This document shows, in pieces, positions 9,536-23,200 of a stretch of DNA of 64,000 nucleotides; positions within the stretch are counted from its first letter, which is position 1; every line of letters begins with the position of its first letter. The stretch comes from Lycium barbarum. Taxonomy: Eukaryota; Streptophyta; Magnoliopsida; Solanales; Solanaceae. The translations under genes were made by a program, and so were the position numbers. Under the pieces are notes generated by a model. The model was not told the origin of the DNA, made no database searches, and saw nothing but the letters and a program-made list of their open reading frames with translations. The DNA is taken from assembly GCF_019175385.1 (NCBI RefSeq), contig NC_083342.1, forward strand, positions 122,636,376 through 122,700,375. The letters are read 5' to 3'.

Positions 9536-12500
9536 TCACCTTCTCTGGAAATTCAGCTTCCCAATGAAAAATGCAAACAGACTGGCAAAAACAAGGGGGT
9601 ATGCAATCAAAACAACAGCTACAAGAGGTAATTGATTGTGGTGAAATCCAAAGTAGTCCCTAACAAAGGCTGCTACTGTTTTCTTTTCTCCAAAGACAGT
9701 AATCTCCGTTTCTACATCTCCGTATTGTGAAGTAAGCATCCCATTCAACGTCCACGATGTAGGTATTAGATAGTAGAACCAGATCCACCATTTCGGAATT
9801 TGCTGCAATGAAGGGAAAAGAAAAAAAAATATATTGAAATGTAAATACACACACAGACAGAGGTAATTACAAACTATGCATTGATTTCTACATCCGAAGT
9901 GGCTTAAATTATGAACCACTTACGGCTTTTGGCATCAAGAATCCAGCAAAAAGGTTGAACATTGTGTAAAAGGATGACTGAAGAATTGCAGCTACTGGGA
10001 AGTTTGGTGTCATTGAAACAAGCATCATTCCCAAGTATGTGAAGTACAACAATGTGCAGAACATCGAATAGAAGTACCAGAAAACCTTGTGGGCCGACCA
10101 ATAATATCCAATCATTGGATATGTGATGACAGTAAATGCAAGTGCTTGCACTAAAAGATATGGAATTTCAATTGCCACCTACAAAATCAACTCAAATATG
10201 AAGCATTGAACCGTTGAAGACAAGTGTAATCCCCTGTAATCTCAACAAGTCAACATGCCAACTTTGTTAAGTCTTATATATACCTGTGCTAATGCATAAG
10301 CCCATGAAGCATACATCCCAGCAAATCTTTCCCGGTATAGGACCGACCGCTCCGTGGTCACATATGGTAAAACTGAAGATGAATTATTTATGCCACAGAA
10401 GATTACTGCAGTGAACATAGCCCCAAATATACTGAAGACGCTCTGCTGGTCATCTCTGCAAAAAGGAAGAAGAAAAAACAAAAAGACAGTCTAAGATACA
10501 AAAAAAAAAATATATATATATATAGAGCGACTCTATTTTAGTTGATATAACCAAGTGCATTGTCATTTGAGATAGATAGTCACATCAATGAAACAGAACT
10601 TTAGTTCTGCATAAACTTTCACACACTAAAAGTGGAACTCCGGAGTTCTGTTTTAGCTGTGTGGGTGATGTCAACAAAGATATAACAAAGCCAAATTATT
10701 GAATGTCAACAAACCAATCAGGAATATCTGAGCAGAAAATATAGGATAAGACAACCTAATTCCTTTTTTAACTATATCATGACAACCACTTAATTAGGCA
10801 TCACTTTTGGGATAAACATGTAAATCAGAAGCGGCCAAGGAATCTCCATGAGGACGTATAAATTTCTAATTGCCACGGTATAGTGAAGCATGTTGTCAAT
10901 AAGTTAATTGAAGCTTTAGTTAAATAGTATTTTATCGCCTTACAGTTTCTTCCCCTTATCCCAAAAGAGCAATCCAAAAACAATGGAAGCAAAGAGCATG
11001 TGCAGAGAGCGCATCAAATTGTATGAAGGACTCCTCCAATAGGACCAGTATTGCTTCCAGAAGCAAGTCTTGAATTGCCCCCAGCCATTCTGTGAAAACT
11101 GGGTTGGGAAATGCAAATCTTTTGAACCAGCTGGTGGGAAACTCAGCTTCTTCACAAGCTCCTCGTTATTTCTACAATAAGTGTAAACCAAGAGGAATCA
11201 TGCATTAGTTATATGAAAATTGTGCTTATAAGTGATATAAAGTCCAAGATACATTTTAAACTTAATGCAAAACTAGATGAGGTGAATAGCTATGACTAAC
11301 TTGTGTAGAGCAGAATTCTTATATACTTCAGCGAAGTCTATGCTAATCTCAGCTTCGCTAGATGTTGATGTAACCTCTAACATCCATGTTGCTGGATTGT
11401 AGTTGTTCTTTATATTTGGCACACCAGAGATACCCTGTTAAATGAGAAAAACAAACAGCAGTCTCAGCTACTATGCAAAGAAGCTATTATTACTGGCTTG
11501 CTGCAATACTGATAAAAAGGGAAATTAGTGCACCTCAAAATATTCAATCATTTTACAAGAATTTCGTCCGAGTGGTCCCCAATATATCATGCGCCCACCA
11601 GTTTTCAATAGAGCCAGCTGCAAAATAGCTCATTTCAGACGAATAACTTTTTGATTATATCCATGAATGACGCATACTTACACAAACTGAAAGATATTTC
11701 TAAGTAGACGTCTTTGTTTTTACTTCAGGAGTTCTGCATAACTAAGTAATTGCTCCTCACATACATCTTACCTCGTCAAATGCTTCAAATATGTCAATGC
11801 TCGGTTGGTGGATGGTGCAAACTATTGTTCTTCCTGTTTCAGCAACATTTTTCACAGCCCGCATGACAATTGCAGCTGACCTTGCATCCAACCCCGTTGT
11901 AGGCTCATCCATGAAGATAATTGAGGGATTTGCAACAAGCTCCACAGAAATTGTCAGCCGTTTACGTTGTTCAGTTGAAAGCCCACTAACACCCGGCATG
12001 CCAACCAACATGTCTTTTATACCATCTAGCTCAATGGTCTCAAGGACTTCTTTCACAAACTCCTGCATATGTGCCGCATCAGTTTCAAATATAGATATCG
12101 CCAGAAGGAATGGTGGTCACGAAAGAAACATTAGTTCAAGCTTTAAGTTATTAAGCTCGTACATATTTTGTTTTGGAGTCAATCTGAGGATGAAGTCGTA
12201 GCCAAGCAGAAAATATAACTGATTCTTCTACAGTTATCTGAGGAGAATGTATGTCTGTCTGCTCACAGTATCCTGAAACTCTAGCAAATGTCTCTTGAAC
12301 TTTAGGGTACCCACCAACTTTTATTTCTCCTTCAACATAACCACTTGTTTTTCTACCGGCAAGGACATCAAGGAGAGTCGTCTTTCCAGCCCCACTGACA
12401 CCCATAAGGGCTGTAAGGACACCAGGTCTAAGTGCGCCAGTAATATCCGAAAGAAGTTGGAGCCTATTTTGTGTGAAACCGAGCTCCTTCATTGCCTGAA

Positions 12501-15500
12501 ATGGACATAAAACCACAACCTCAGCCACTGAAATTTTGGTTTCAACTGATTTTAGTTATCCAAAATTAGCCAAATACTAAATGAGATAGGTTTATAAGAC
12601 TACCGCAGGAGTGTCAACATAGTACTGAACATCTTGAAACACAAGAGATAGGGGTTCGAAAGGTAGAACCATTCTTCCTGGAAAACAACAGAAGAAACCA
12701 TATTTTAAAGAGCAAGGAAGCAACTATAAAGAGAGATGAGAAAGATAGTAACAAAAACAAAGTTTCTCAGCCAATTATTTGTGCAATAGAAATAAGAGGG
12801 TAACCTGCTCCTTCATGAGAATCCATTGTGGTGCTAGGAATTGTGGTCTTGGAATTTTCTTCTGCATCAGCTTTATCAAGAGAATCGCTACTTCCTTCTA
12901 TTTGGGAGTACTTATCCGTTGACAAAATGGCACGAGAACCCGGAGCTACATCGCGTTTTCAAGAAAACCAGCAAGTAAATTACAAAACCTGCTACGCAGA
13001 TTCATTAAAGTACAAAAAAGATGAACATACCTTTTAAGAAAGTTAAGGCCAAGGTGAAACCGATGTTAAACAGTATTGTAAGGCCAAACAAGGCACAAAC
13101 TGATACCCAATACGAATATCCATCAAAGTTTAACCCACGGGTATCAAGGACTTCATTCCCGATAGTTGTGTTTGTCGAGAGCGTCTGTGTTTAAAATGAA
13201 GCATGTGATACGAGTATTGAATAGATAATAAATTAAAAAATCTGCTATAAGACAGATAAAGATATTGGTTTAAGTTACAGATATGTATATATCAAGGAGG
13301 TAAAACATTTAATGAGGCTGCTAAGCCATCAAGTTGGAGTTATTCTCATCATGCAGAATTTTATGGCACATTTTTGAGGTTACTATAACTATCAAAACTG
13401 AGTGCCTATGAAGTACTTGAATGGACAGTTCAATAGGAATACAAATCGTCAAGCACATGCGTCCAAGGTAGCCTTTAGATTAAGGAAAAAAGTACTATGC
13501 TTTCCAAAAGGTGATATGTTGTGTATATGATTAAGGACATTGCATATTCAGGTTTCTGGGAATCGAAGAGACAATTTACGCTTTGCATGTTACAAATTTG
13601 ACCTAAGTCACTACCATTGACATGGATACCTGTCATTGAACTTCAAGAACCTTCCCTAGACAGTTTCAGATAACAAAAAAGGAACAGACAGACAACAACA
13701 CTTTATCATTTTCTTACACGGATGATCTCTTTTTTTTTTTTTCCAGTAATTTCATAACAGAAGATGGGAAGAAAACTGAAAGAAGAGAAGTATTTGAGCT
13801 GTTATTGGCCCTCACCTTTTGCCATCTCGGGGCAAGAAATTCATTTACAGCAAGACCTATCTCACCATATGACAGCGGAGAAATCCAAAATGCCCATTTC
13901 AGCCAAATCGGCATCGAGGCTGTAGTCAAATACCGGTAATTTAGTTCTGCTACTCACCCTCACATGAGCATCATATCAAAATGAAGAACAAAGAAGTAGG
14001 AATTCTTACGCCTTGGTATTATGAATCCGCTGAATGAGAAGACGAATAAGATCGATAAACTACCAGCAGCTGTAGAAGCAACAATAGTCCGGCAGACAGA
14101 TGCCAAGAAACGGAACATGGAGATTGATGTCATGTGCACAGCAAATAATAGAAGTAATTGCCGGAAGAACCTGTAAGTGACACAATTTTGTCACGAAAAT
14201 GCATGACATTTATTCAAATCCATCCTCAAACATAACAGCAACTGGAGAACTGCAAGCTGCTGATGGAAGCCTATTGGAGATACAGCAGCAACAAAGTAGA
14301 AGATATTTAGATGTAGCACTCACCTTCCAGCCTCAGGGCTGAAACCAATGACATAATAGGTCAGACCTGTCCAAATGACAGATTCTAATAGAGAAAGAGG
14401 AATCTTGAGAATTGTAGCAGGAATTGCATATGCCCATGCTGGGTAAAAGCACAGGTCATTCTGTTTATAGAAAACTGCAAGTCTTGTTATTGTCATGGAC
14501 AGCTCAGGGAATCCATCCACTAGAAGAATGATGAGAGCATAAAATAGAGCTCCCAAATAATAATTTGCATGTACAAGATCAGTATCCATCCGAGTTCTCA
14601 AAAATACAGTCATACTTATGGATGCAATGATGACAAGCTGCATGGTTGAAGCATAAATTGCAATAAGTTGTGAGAAATCTCAAATAGGAAAATGTGACAG
14701 CTATCTTTGTTTGGATAATGTGAAAAGTATAGAACATTTAGTACCTTGAACTAACATAATAAAAAGAAAAGACTGATCACTGACCTGAACAGTTTTGAAT
14801 ATGTAGATAAAAGAATTCCTTTTCATCAGAAGGAATTCTCTTGACATACAAGCTCGAAAGAGCTCCCACTTAGGAAGTGAATAGTCATGAAAGGTTATAG
14901 AATTTTTATGACTTCTGGAGTTATCATATGGAACAGAAAGTTCTTCATTCAGCTTTTTCCTGTAAGGAGATTCCTTAAATTTTCTTGATAACATATCAAC
15001 TGACACAAATTTATACGTTTCTTTAGTTCCATGCCAATACTGTGCTTGATCTTTTTTCGATGTGACCTGAAAAAAAAAGAACCGATTTGATGAGCTTCTA
15101 ATTGACAGAAAGAAATGTAAGGACCATTTAACTACTACCGACTTGCCTCCTGGAGGAAGTCAGCCACCCCTTTCCTTTCAGGACATTTGAACCCACAGCT
15201 TTCAAAAAATTCTAAAGCAGAATTTCTTGGTCCATGGTAAAGAATTTTTCCCTCAGCCATCAGGATTATATCATCAAATAGATCAAAGGTCTCTGGCGCT
15301 GGTTGAAGAAGCGAGACAAGTATAGTGGCATCTGTAATATGTGCCAGCTGCTGAAGGCAAGCAACGATCTGGTATGTAGTCGAGCTATCTAAGCCATTTG
15401 ATATTTCATCCATAAACAATGCTTTTGTGGGGCCAACAATCAGCTCTCCTGTGTTACACAAATAATTGGTTCCTTTATACTTGTCTTACAAATGTACAAC

Positions 15501-18274
15501 TAACACCTTTGTTACGAAGCATGATCGTGGTCTAAAATTACCTGTTGTCAGTCTTTTCTTTTGACCACCCGAGATACCTCTTCTCATGGCATCACCAACC
15601 AATGTGTCAGCACAAATATCAAGTCCAAGAATCTGAACACACACAAGAATGTAGCAATCACCAACTTCTACTCCGAGCTCTAACAAATAATTGTCAAAGA
15701 GAGTACTTCAATAAAGTTACCTTCAGAATATAATCTGTCTGAAGGTTTGTCCTTTGTCCTTCAACAGAAATCGCCTGTATGATTAAAATTGATTTAGAAT
15801 GTTAAAATCTATAACAGCATTGACTGCAGAGGAATACAAACATGTTTCTCCAGGCATGTTACAAGTAACTTATAAATTTCGATATAGTCTTGTCCAATAA
15901 ATATATCAAGCAACTTATAGCTCAACAAAGATGAAACGGGAACAACTTGATGTTAAACTACCTTCATGTAAGTATCTATATCTGGATCAGGAACAATTCC
16001 TGCTTCTTTTTCCCTTCTGCTTAGGTCAATCATAATCTCTTCAAAAGGAAAGGTATTGCTTTAGAAGCCAGTGCAGAAATGTATTCATCACTACAGTTTA
16101 TCTTTCATGAGCCGAAAAACATACCTGCTCTGCTTCCAACGCCTTGAAAACGAGATGAATAATCTAGTGTTTCTCTAACAGTCATTTCAGGGATGTGTAG
16201 GTCATTTTGGCTTATATATGCAGAAGTTTTCTGTGGTACAAACTCTTCCAATTTATAACCATTGTAAGAAATCTCCCCAGAAACCTGTTAGACATGGCCA
16301 GAAGCAGACACAGTAATATCGACATCAGCTCCATATGTGATGAACTCTATCCAAACCTTGAATTCTACATCATTCTTGTTCAAGTGAAGGTGCAAAAATC
16401 AGTGCAACTGTTCACTAGTTTTTTCTTGGAGGTGGCGTGGTAAGGTTAATAAAGATTTTTCTCTTGGTGAAATGGGAGAAAGATGGCAATTAAGTGTTCC
16501 CTAGCTGAGATCTTAAAGATATGGAGGAACTAAAGTGACTAAGAGGAACCAGAGAAATAACTAGTAAAACAAATCCGACAAATGAAGGCCTGTAAAAGTT
16601 CATTTTACTGAAATGGATAACTTTTAATTCGCATTCCAGTATGTTCTAGATCAAACTATTTGCTTTATATCAGCTTAAGGGTTTTTTTAAGAGTGTTCCT
16701 ATATTTTTCTCTTGCTGACATTAAAACAAAAACAACTTTCTTTTTGTTGACATTAAAAGAGAAACAACTTGAGACCTTAAGAGATTTGTCCAGGTTTCCT
16801 GAAAGTGCTTTCAGTAGTGTTGTTTTTCCACATCCAGGAGGTCCAAGCAGTAGAGTCATTCTGTAAGAATAGCAAAGAACTTGAGTAATTCAAAATGACA
16901 GGTTCAAGATCTCACATTTTAAAACGATTTCACAATGTGTTGGTGTACTTATTGTGAATTGCATTGGCATAACTATTTAAATTGAGCATACGGCAGGGAA
17001 AAGCTTCGATGACATACCGTCCGGGTTTTATTACACCACTGATATCATTAATGATTTTAATCTTGGCCACTTCTGACTGCAGACCTGGAAGCCTGGCAAG
17101 GTTCTGTTGAACAATTTGAATCACTAGATTAAAAGAACTGTCGAAATCACAAGTAGCAAAATAGAACAACCTAATGCTGGAGCTTGCACTTTCTGCTATA
17201 CATTTAACATTTGAGCTCTGAAACCAGGATCACTTTGAATATGCTCATCAAGTCTCTCTTACTTTTTCTAGCAGGATTGGTTCCGATGCATCAAAAAAAT
17301 TAACTTATTGTTGTTACCTACTATTAAAGTTAGACAAGCCAAAGTATTGAACTGGAAATATTAGCACAAGAAAGATTCAATTATTCCCAGTTCAAAATGG
17401 TTCAATTAATAACGTCCTCCTACTTGAAGGCCTAATAAATGCCTCCTGATGATCAATTTTTACATCCAACATTAAACAGCTGCTACTTTGGTTTGAACTA
17501 GCATTAATGTAAGAGATCAGATTGATGACAATATAAAGGGTGTTCAATCAAATGGAAAAAACTTACCATCATTATGCTTTTGAGAGAATTCCAAAGAGTA
17601 GGGAGAGGCTTTCCATGAACTAGCTCACATTCTGCTTCAATGGTTAAATTTTTATATCTCACTTCCACTGTAGGCAATTCTACACCAACTCTACAAGAGT
17701 CAACCGTAGCCTCAGTTCATTGAATTACGTCTAACAGATAAATTTTTGATAAAATGAAAGACAAACTGTGAGGTATGCAGATAATGATGATCATAAATTA
17801 GCAATTAGCATTGTCAAATGCAAGAGGAATGACCTCTCAATGTCTATAATTTAATTTTTACTGGCGAGTTATGGAAAAAAACTCTTACTTGTTGATTCTC
17901 TTTCTGATTTTTTGCAACAATTGAAGGTTGTCGTGTTCGATGTGCTTAATCATCTTTTCAATGAAAACATGTCTTTCTACAGCTCTGAGCTTGGTAACAT
18001 CAGTTACCCTTTTTGTCTTAACATTGGCCTCATTGCCATTGATTTCCTCAAAGACAGATGATCTCAATCTGTCAAACGTTGGCAGTCTCTCAATTGCAGC
18101 CCAGGCCAACATGTTCTCCTCGTCTACAACATCGTCCTTTTCAGCAGCGCTCAAGGCTGAATTGCTCCTGAAACTCGAAGGCCGGCGCCTGAATGATGAT
18201 CTCAAGCTTCTTCCAATCTCTGAGAGATCCATTCTAAATGACTCAATATCATCCGAACCAACAAGCTGAGCCAT
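9536..18274 (-). CDS. ABCG37-like: Full-size PDR/ABCG transporter, ABCG33/ABCG37-like
   Basis: Splicing 24 exons gives 1452 codons plus stop with every phase agreeing, the usual PDR length. Exons: 17889-18274, 17567-17690, 17018-17103, 16776-16860, 16125-16284, 15962-16038, 15721-15774, 15542-15632, 15147-15448, 14785-15066, 14324-14637, 14010-14170, 13816-13919, 13031-13184, 12805-12945, 12604-12677, 12163-12495, 11772-12062, 11534-11617, 11301-11434, 10944-11171, 10284-10455, 9924-10178, 9536-9802. The order is NBD1-TMD1-NBD2-TMD2. NBD1 has GPPGCGKTT (~205), [13 protein letters not shown] and [15 protein letters not shown]2 has GVSGAGKTT (~897), [13 protein letters not shown] and [14 protein letters not shown]. 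The start [12 protein letters not shown] and the end KLNFQRR resemble Arabidopsis ABCG37/PDR9 and ABCG33. In that clade ABCG37 is a plasma-membrane exporter of auxin precursors and phenolics/coumarins; the same substrate here is inference. Intron 9 has a GC donor (GCAAGT). An upstream in-frame ATG at 18301 is less likely. Confidence 0.93.
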
Positions 18275-18417
18275 TTTTGGTGTAAATATTTTCAGCTCCA
18301 AACCTGCATTTTATAGGGAGAAGACAAAAAAGGGGTGCACCATGTATGTCTAACATAAAATATTCATTCCTTGCTTGAACAGCTAAATTTACCGTAAGAT
18401 AGATGAGGTAAGGAAAT

Positions 18418-18814
18418 ACATCATTCAACATTTTTTTATGAATGAAGGCATTCTTGGTTTCTTTATATAGATAACGTAAATGAAAGAGACATACAGAGAG
18501 AGTAATCAGAAGTTTACAACTGATAATAAATAAGGCTTATTGAAGGAATTAAAAAAGGAGAAATCTTTGAATAAACAAAAGAGTGCTGCACATTTCTCTA
18601 ACTCCTCAAGGCACAGATTCAGTTGACTTTTGTAGGAGGAGAATAAGGAATTGATTATTGTAAGGCTCTGACATACAAGTGCATAAATTCCAAAGTTCAA
18701 AGACTTAAACAGAAGATTCTTCCTTTATCTATCGCCAAGTTCCATACTCATTATTGCTTTGCTGGCACAAATGACAAGAAACAATTTGAAAATTCCTCAT
18801 ACTATTGTTTATCA
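18418..18814. promoter_or_regulatory. Upstream region of the transporter gene, counterpart of the inverted block
   Basis: Its reverse complement matches 1980-2360 upstream of the truncated copy. Here it lies ~145 bp upstream of the start codon and includes the likely core promoter. In the truncated copy the same block has the opposite orientation. Confidence 0.75.
18461..18469 (-). promoter_or_regulatory. Putative TATA box of the transporter gene
   Basis: TATATAAAG on the minus strand lies about 190 bp upstream of the ATG at 18274, leaving room for a ~155-nt 5' leader. It falls in the block 18418-18814 that is inverted in the truncated copy. A second TATA-like ctataaaatg (~18308-18317) is probably too close to the ATG. 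Confidence 0.4.
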
Positions 18815-18900
18815 CACACACACAACTCCCCGCGCGCGCACACACAACAAACACCCCCACCCACGCACCGGCCCGCACACACACACAAATATATATATAT
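18815..18900. repeat. Compound CA/CG/AT microsatellite
   Basis: Runs of (CA)n, a cgcgcgcaca stretch, C-rich ccccaccc, another (CA)n and (TA)n follow each other. This alternating purine-pyrimidine tract marks the outer edge of the conserved upstream block. Confidence 0.85.
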
Positions 18901-19392
18901 GAATATTCTTTGTAGTTGGAGGGAGGTGGGTGAGTGCTGTATGTGCACTCATGTAAAGGCGTGAGACACTCCAGCTAAATAGGAGGTCTCCAGGAAGATG
19001 AATTTTACAGTTCTATGAATTGTAATATTAAAAATTTTAATTGAAAATACAACTAAACCATATTAATTACTAGTACCAATCAAAAGAACATTATCAGTGA
19101 CAGCATAATCAACTATCCAAGATTGTGTCCCAGTGGTCAATGAACTGAGCTGAAGATGGTGAAGTCTCATAATTAAATTCTAGCGGAGGCCAAAAATATT
19201 AGGCGATTTTTACCCATTTATCCAAGTTTTGGTGGATAGAATTATCCGATATTTTTTCCATTCATTCCAATACTAAATATGTCTTTTAACTCAATTTATG
19301 GGTGTCTAAACTACCAAAATATTATAATTATTCATCAACATACAGGTCTACAGCAAAAAGAAAAAGGGAAAAGGGTCCAAACTACCCCTATA

Positions 19393-19664
19393 CTCCCTCC
19401 GTTTCATAGTAAGTGGTTTTTTAGGCTCATGCACAATTCTTGAGAAGTTGCTCACTCATAGAAAATTAGGAGTATTTTTACTAATTTAACCCTAAATAAG
19501 TTTTACTATTTTTTAGAAAAAGAAAAAATAGTTAATGAATGTTGACTATTTAAATAAGGGTAATTTTGGAAGAATCCGCCTAAAGTTTCTTGAAATCCTA
19601 AAAAGCATCACTTATTTAAAAAAAAAAAAAAACTAAAAAACCACTTATTATGAAATGGAAAAAA
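19393..19664. mobile_element. Stowaway-type MITE (272 bp)
   Basis: It begins CTCCCTCCGTTTCATA and ends as an inverted copy of that terminus (reverse complement starts ttttttccatttcataataa). It is flanked by TA dinucleotides (19391-19392, 19665-19666). The CTCCCTCCGT terminus and TA duplication are diagnostic of Stowaway (Tc1/mariner). It has no coding capacity. One poly-A run near its right end looks like later expansion. Confidence 0.9.
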
Positions 19665-19666
19665 TA

Positions 19667-20626
19667 CTTTTATTTATTAGCTAGTTTTACCCCGTTACAA
19701 GTTGGGTTATTTCTACCCTCCCGTTAGCAAAGTTTATAAAAATACCCCAATCAGACGTAATCCTCAAATAACCTGATTTTACTAAAATTACTCACTCCCT
19801 CATTTTAACACGCAACCCGCCCCCATCCACCTCCTAATAAATAGCGAAACGTAATATCTACCCTGAACGCATTCTTCAGGTGGGTTCGTTTAATATATGA
19901 AACATAAATAAAAGAACATTATACAACAAAGAAAGGTAAGGAAAAATGGTAGAAGATAATTGGAAGAAAAAAGAAACTAAGGCAAAAACACTTAGCTTAT
20001 TGGTAAAAGCCATAGTCTTGGACAGTCTTGTAAGTTGTAACGTGTCGCACTCAATTCTTTCTTTGCCAATTTGAATAACTTAGTTATATTAGGCAGGTTA
20101 AATTGTTTAATCTCTTACTTTGAGTTAGGTTTTCGGATTTAACAATTTTTTCCAAATCAAACTAAGAAAGACACAAGAATAACACTTATCACAATTCAAG
20201 ATTTGAAAGGAAAAAAAATAAAATGGTAAAGAAATCTATTTGAAGACCTATCATGATCAGAATGTCTTTACAAAAACGCTAGAAATCTATTTGATGGCCA
20301 ACAGTTAACCTCTTTAAAAATAAAAAAAGATGTTTTCAGGTTGGTCTAGATCATGTAATTAATATTAAAACCCAATGGAGTAGAATATCCCCCACTGATT
20401 TAGCTTTCAAGTTTTGTCAAGATTCCAATGACCACCTGTCAGTAGTTTATCTACATTGCATAACTAGGTGGTCCATTTTCACGTCGCGTTTTAATTTCTT
20501 TTGCTATTCCTTTTCCTTTTTTCCTTCTGTAATTTCTTGAGTAAATTGTATTCTTTTTTCCTTCTGTAGCATGAGTATGATATTTGGAATTCGTACAATA
20601 TAATTAGAATAATACGTTAAAAGATA
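19667..20626. other. Intergenic spacer without recognised gene
   Basis: This AT-rich stretch has no frame with coding character, no inverted-repeat ends and no domain that I recognise. Confidence 0.5.
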
Positions 20627-23200
20627 TATAGCCCTCGTAACCGTAAGCTGAGGTGGGGCCCACATGATGAGATTTTTATAAAGGACATATGATAAGTTAT
20701 ATGGACAATATATGTGAAGTTAAACACAACTCAAGAAGGACCCTTGAGCCAAATCCAAGTGTAAGCCCTCCAAAAAGATGTTTTTAAGCTACGTTTTCGG
20801 GTGATCTGACTTCGGAAGGCCATAACCCCATCATTATTTGGGAATTTGGGAAAACTCCAAAAATTAAAGTTGTAGATAATTGAAATACCTTTCCAACCAT
20901 AGGTCGTGGGCCTGTATGTGACATTGGGATAAAGCTTTATGGACGTTTTAAGGCAGAAAGGTCAAGTTGGGCAGTGAAATGGGCCCAACCCGATTCCAAG
21001 TCGGGTCAGGCCCATTTCCCTTGCTATTTAAGGGTAATTTTCAGCTTATCTTCCTCATCTTCATACCAAAAAAATCTAGAAAATTCTAGAGAGAGGGAAG
21101 AGAGCTTTTAGAGAGAGAAACCAAATTTTGATCACAATCTGAGCCCCGAATCCCGAAGCTCATGAAGAGAAAAGTGTTGTACGTTGCGTTGCCTTCAATT
21201 TGAGCTAAAAATCAGCCAAGAAGAAGAGTGTTGACGTGGTTGTTGCATACTTATGGTAAGATTAAGGTCCCTTTTTCATTGTTAATAAGTTTATTTAAAG
21301 TTTTAACGGATTAGAACGAAGAAAATAGCGTTATAAATTCGTTTGTTGTTTTGTTGAGATTTATGGATCGGGGGCTGTTTTAGTTGGATTAAATGGATGG
21401 AATTAGCTGATTTATGATGTATAATAATTGTTGATGTTGTTGACAAGTTGTTGTTCTTGAATTTGGGAGAATAAAGTGTATGAAGATATCATATACAAAG
21501 CGTATACCGGGTTGTTTTTATATGATTTTCGTGGTTGTTTTGTGACAATATTTTGGGGCTGTTTGGTGGTTGATATGAATTATTTTGTGGGCTGGAATAT
21601 CGTGGGATTGGCTTTAGTTGTTGTTGTTGTTGTGTTTGTTGTTATACTATAGATATACGAAAATAAAGAAGTGTATACAAGCATTGGTATACGAATGTAT
21701 ATTGAGCTGTTTTGGAAGTGATTTAAGAATGGATTTAATTCTAGTTTAATATGAAATTGTTGTTGTTGTTGGTATTTTGATTGATGTTTGGCTAGATTGG
21801 AATCTCGAGGATTGTTAAGTTTTCAAGGGAAATGCTGCCCGAATTTCGTTAAGTTTCATTCGTACTTGGATTGGTTAGTAAGTGAAGTGGATGATCCAAC
21901 TGTGGCTTATGTTATCTTAATTTTAGACCTACGAGCTCGAGAAGTAGACGTTGGACATTTAAATAAGCGTTAAAGGTATGTAAAGTTAACCCTTCTTTCT
22001 TTTTGGCATGATCCATATGAAACAAACAGACGACAAATGTTTAACTCCAAAGAAGCTCCTATTCTTAGAGATACTAGAATGGCTAATGTTCTTGATTTCC
22101 AGAACCTATTTCATTATGTCTTGATACATGTCTATGATTCCAGCCGTCCTATTTTGATATAATCCATAGTGACATTCGAAGGGTGCTTGATATGACTATT
22201 GCCTTGATTTTCAAATGATGGTTCATTTTGATTATTCTATTGAGTCTCAGATATGATTTAGTTTGCATATGGTTGCTCACTACTCTGCTCGTGCATGCCT
22301 CAATATGTCTTTCACCGAGTCCCGGGCCGGGTATGTTTTCGTGCACAGTTTCACTGCATTGTTCACCGAGTCCCTCACTAGAGGGTCGGGTACGGTATAT
22401 ATATATATATATATGATGATGATGATGATGTGATGATGTGATTATGGCGCCAAGGATGACTTTATTCACCGAGTCCCATAATGGGCCGGGTATGATATAT
22501 GATATTGATATGCATGATTTACATTTCATAAGGCAAATGTATTGGTATTTTGAATGTCATACTTGTCTCCTGTGACCTCTATTTCAGTTATGATCCTCTT
22601 TACTGTATCACGTGCTTTATATACTCAGTACATATTCCGTACTGGCCCCCTTTCTTCGGGGGCTGCGTTTCATGCCCGCAGGTACAAATAGTTGGTTTGG
22701 TGACCCTCCAGCTTAGGACTTCTACTCAGCTGTCTTGGAGAGCTCCACTGTTCTGGAGCCTAGACTTTTGGTACAGATCTTATGATGTATATATATGTTT
22801 ATCCAGGGGTACGGCGGGGCCCTGTCCCGTCATATTTCACTATCGATACTCTTAGAGGTGTGTAGACATATGTGTGGGTTGTGTATAAGTTTGTTCAGTT
22901 GTGTCTATACGATGTGCTATGGATATTGTTATGTAGTGGCAGCCTTGTCGGCTTGCGTATGATATTGATATGTACTGGCAGCCTTATCGGCTTGCGTATC
23001 ATATTATGGTTTGATTAGTTGTGACTCCTCAGGAGACACGTTATCCGAGTATGTATATATATGATGACGTTATGAACCTTTGGAGTTCTTATGCAAGTTT
23101 CCATATTGTTTCATAGATTCGGTTTGACTATATTTAGCAGGTACGTATACGAGTGTCCAGTTCGGGCACTAGTCATGGCCCATGGGGTTGGGTCCTCACA
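20627..23200 (+). mobile_element. Plus-strand LTR of a Ty3/gypsy (chromovirus-like) element
   Basis: This ~2.57-kb non-coding unit starts near tatagccctcgtaaccgtaa and ends gggttgggtcctcaca. It has LTR features shared with the chromovirus LTR on the other strand: a ctcagtacatattccgtact block, a cggggg...tcatgcccgcaggtac block (~22660-22685) and ggggccctgtcccgtc (~22815). A palindromic segment (gggcccaacccga ... tcgggtcaggccc, ~20980-21012) precedes ctatttaa and may be its promoter. (AT)n and (GAT)n microsatellites lie at ~22397-22440. No internal region follows, so it is a solo or orphan LTR; no clear target duplication was found. Confidence 0.65.

Noticed and set aside
16207..16443. Plus-strand open frames across the transporter gene (e.g. 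16207-16443, 11791-12201)
   Set aside because: They are antisense to exons and introns of the spliced PDR gene.
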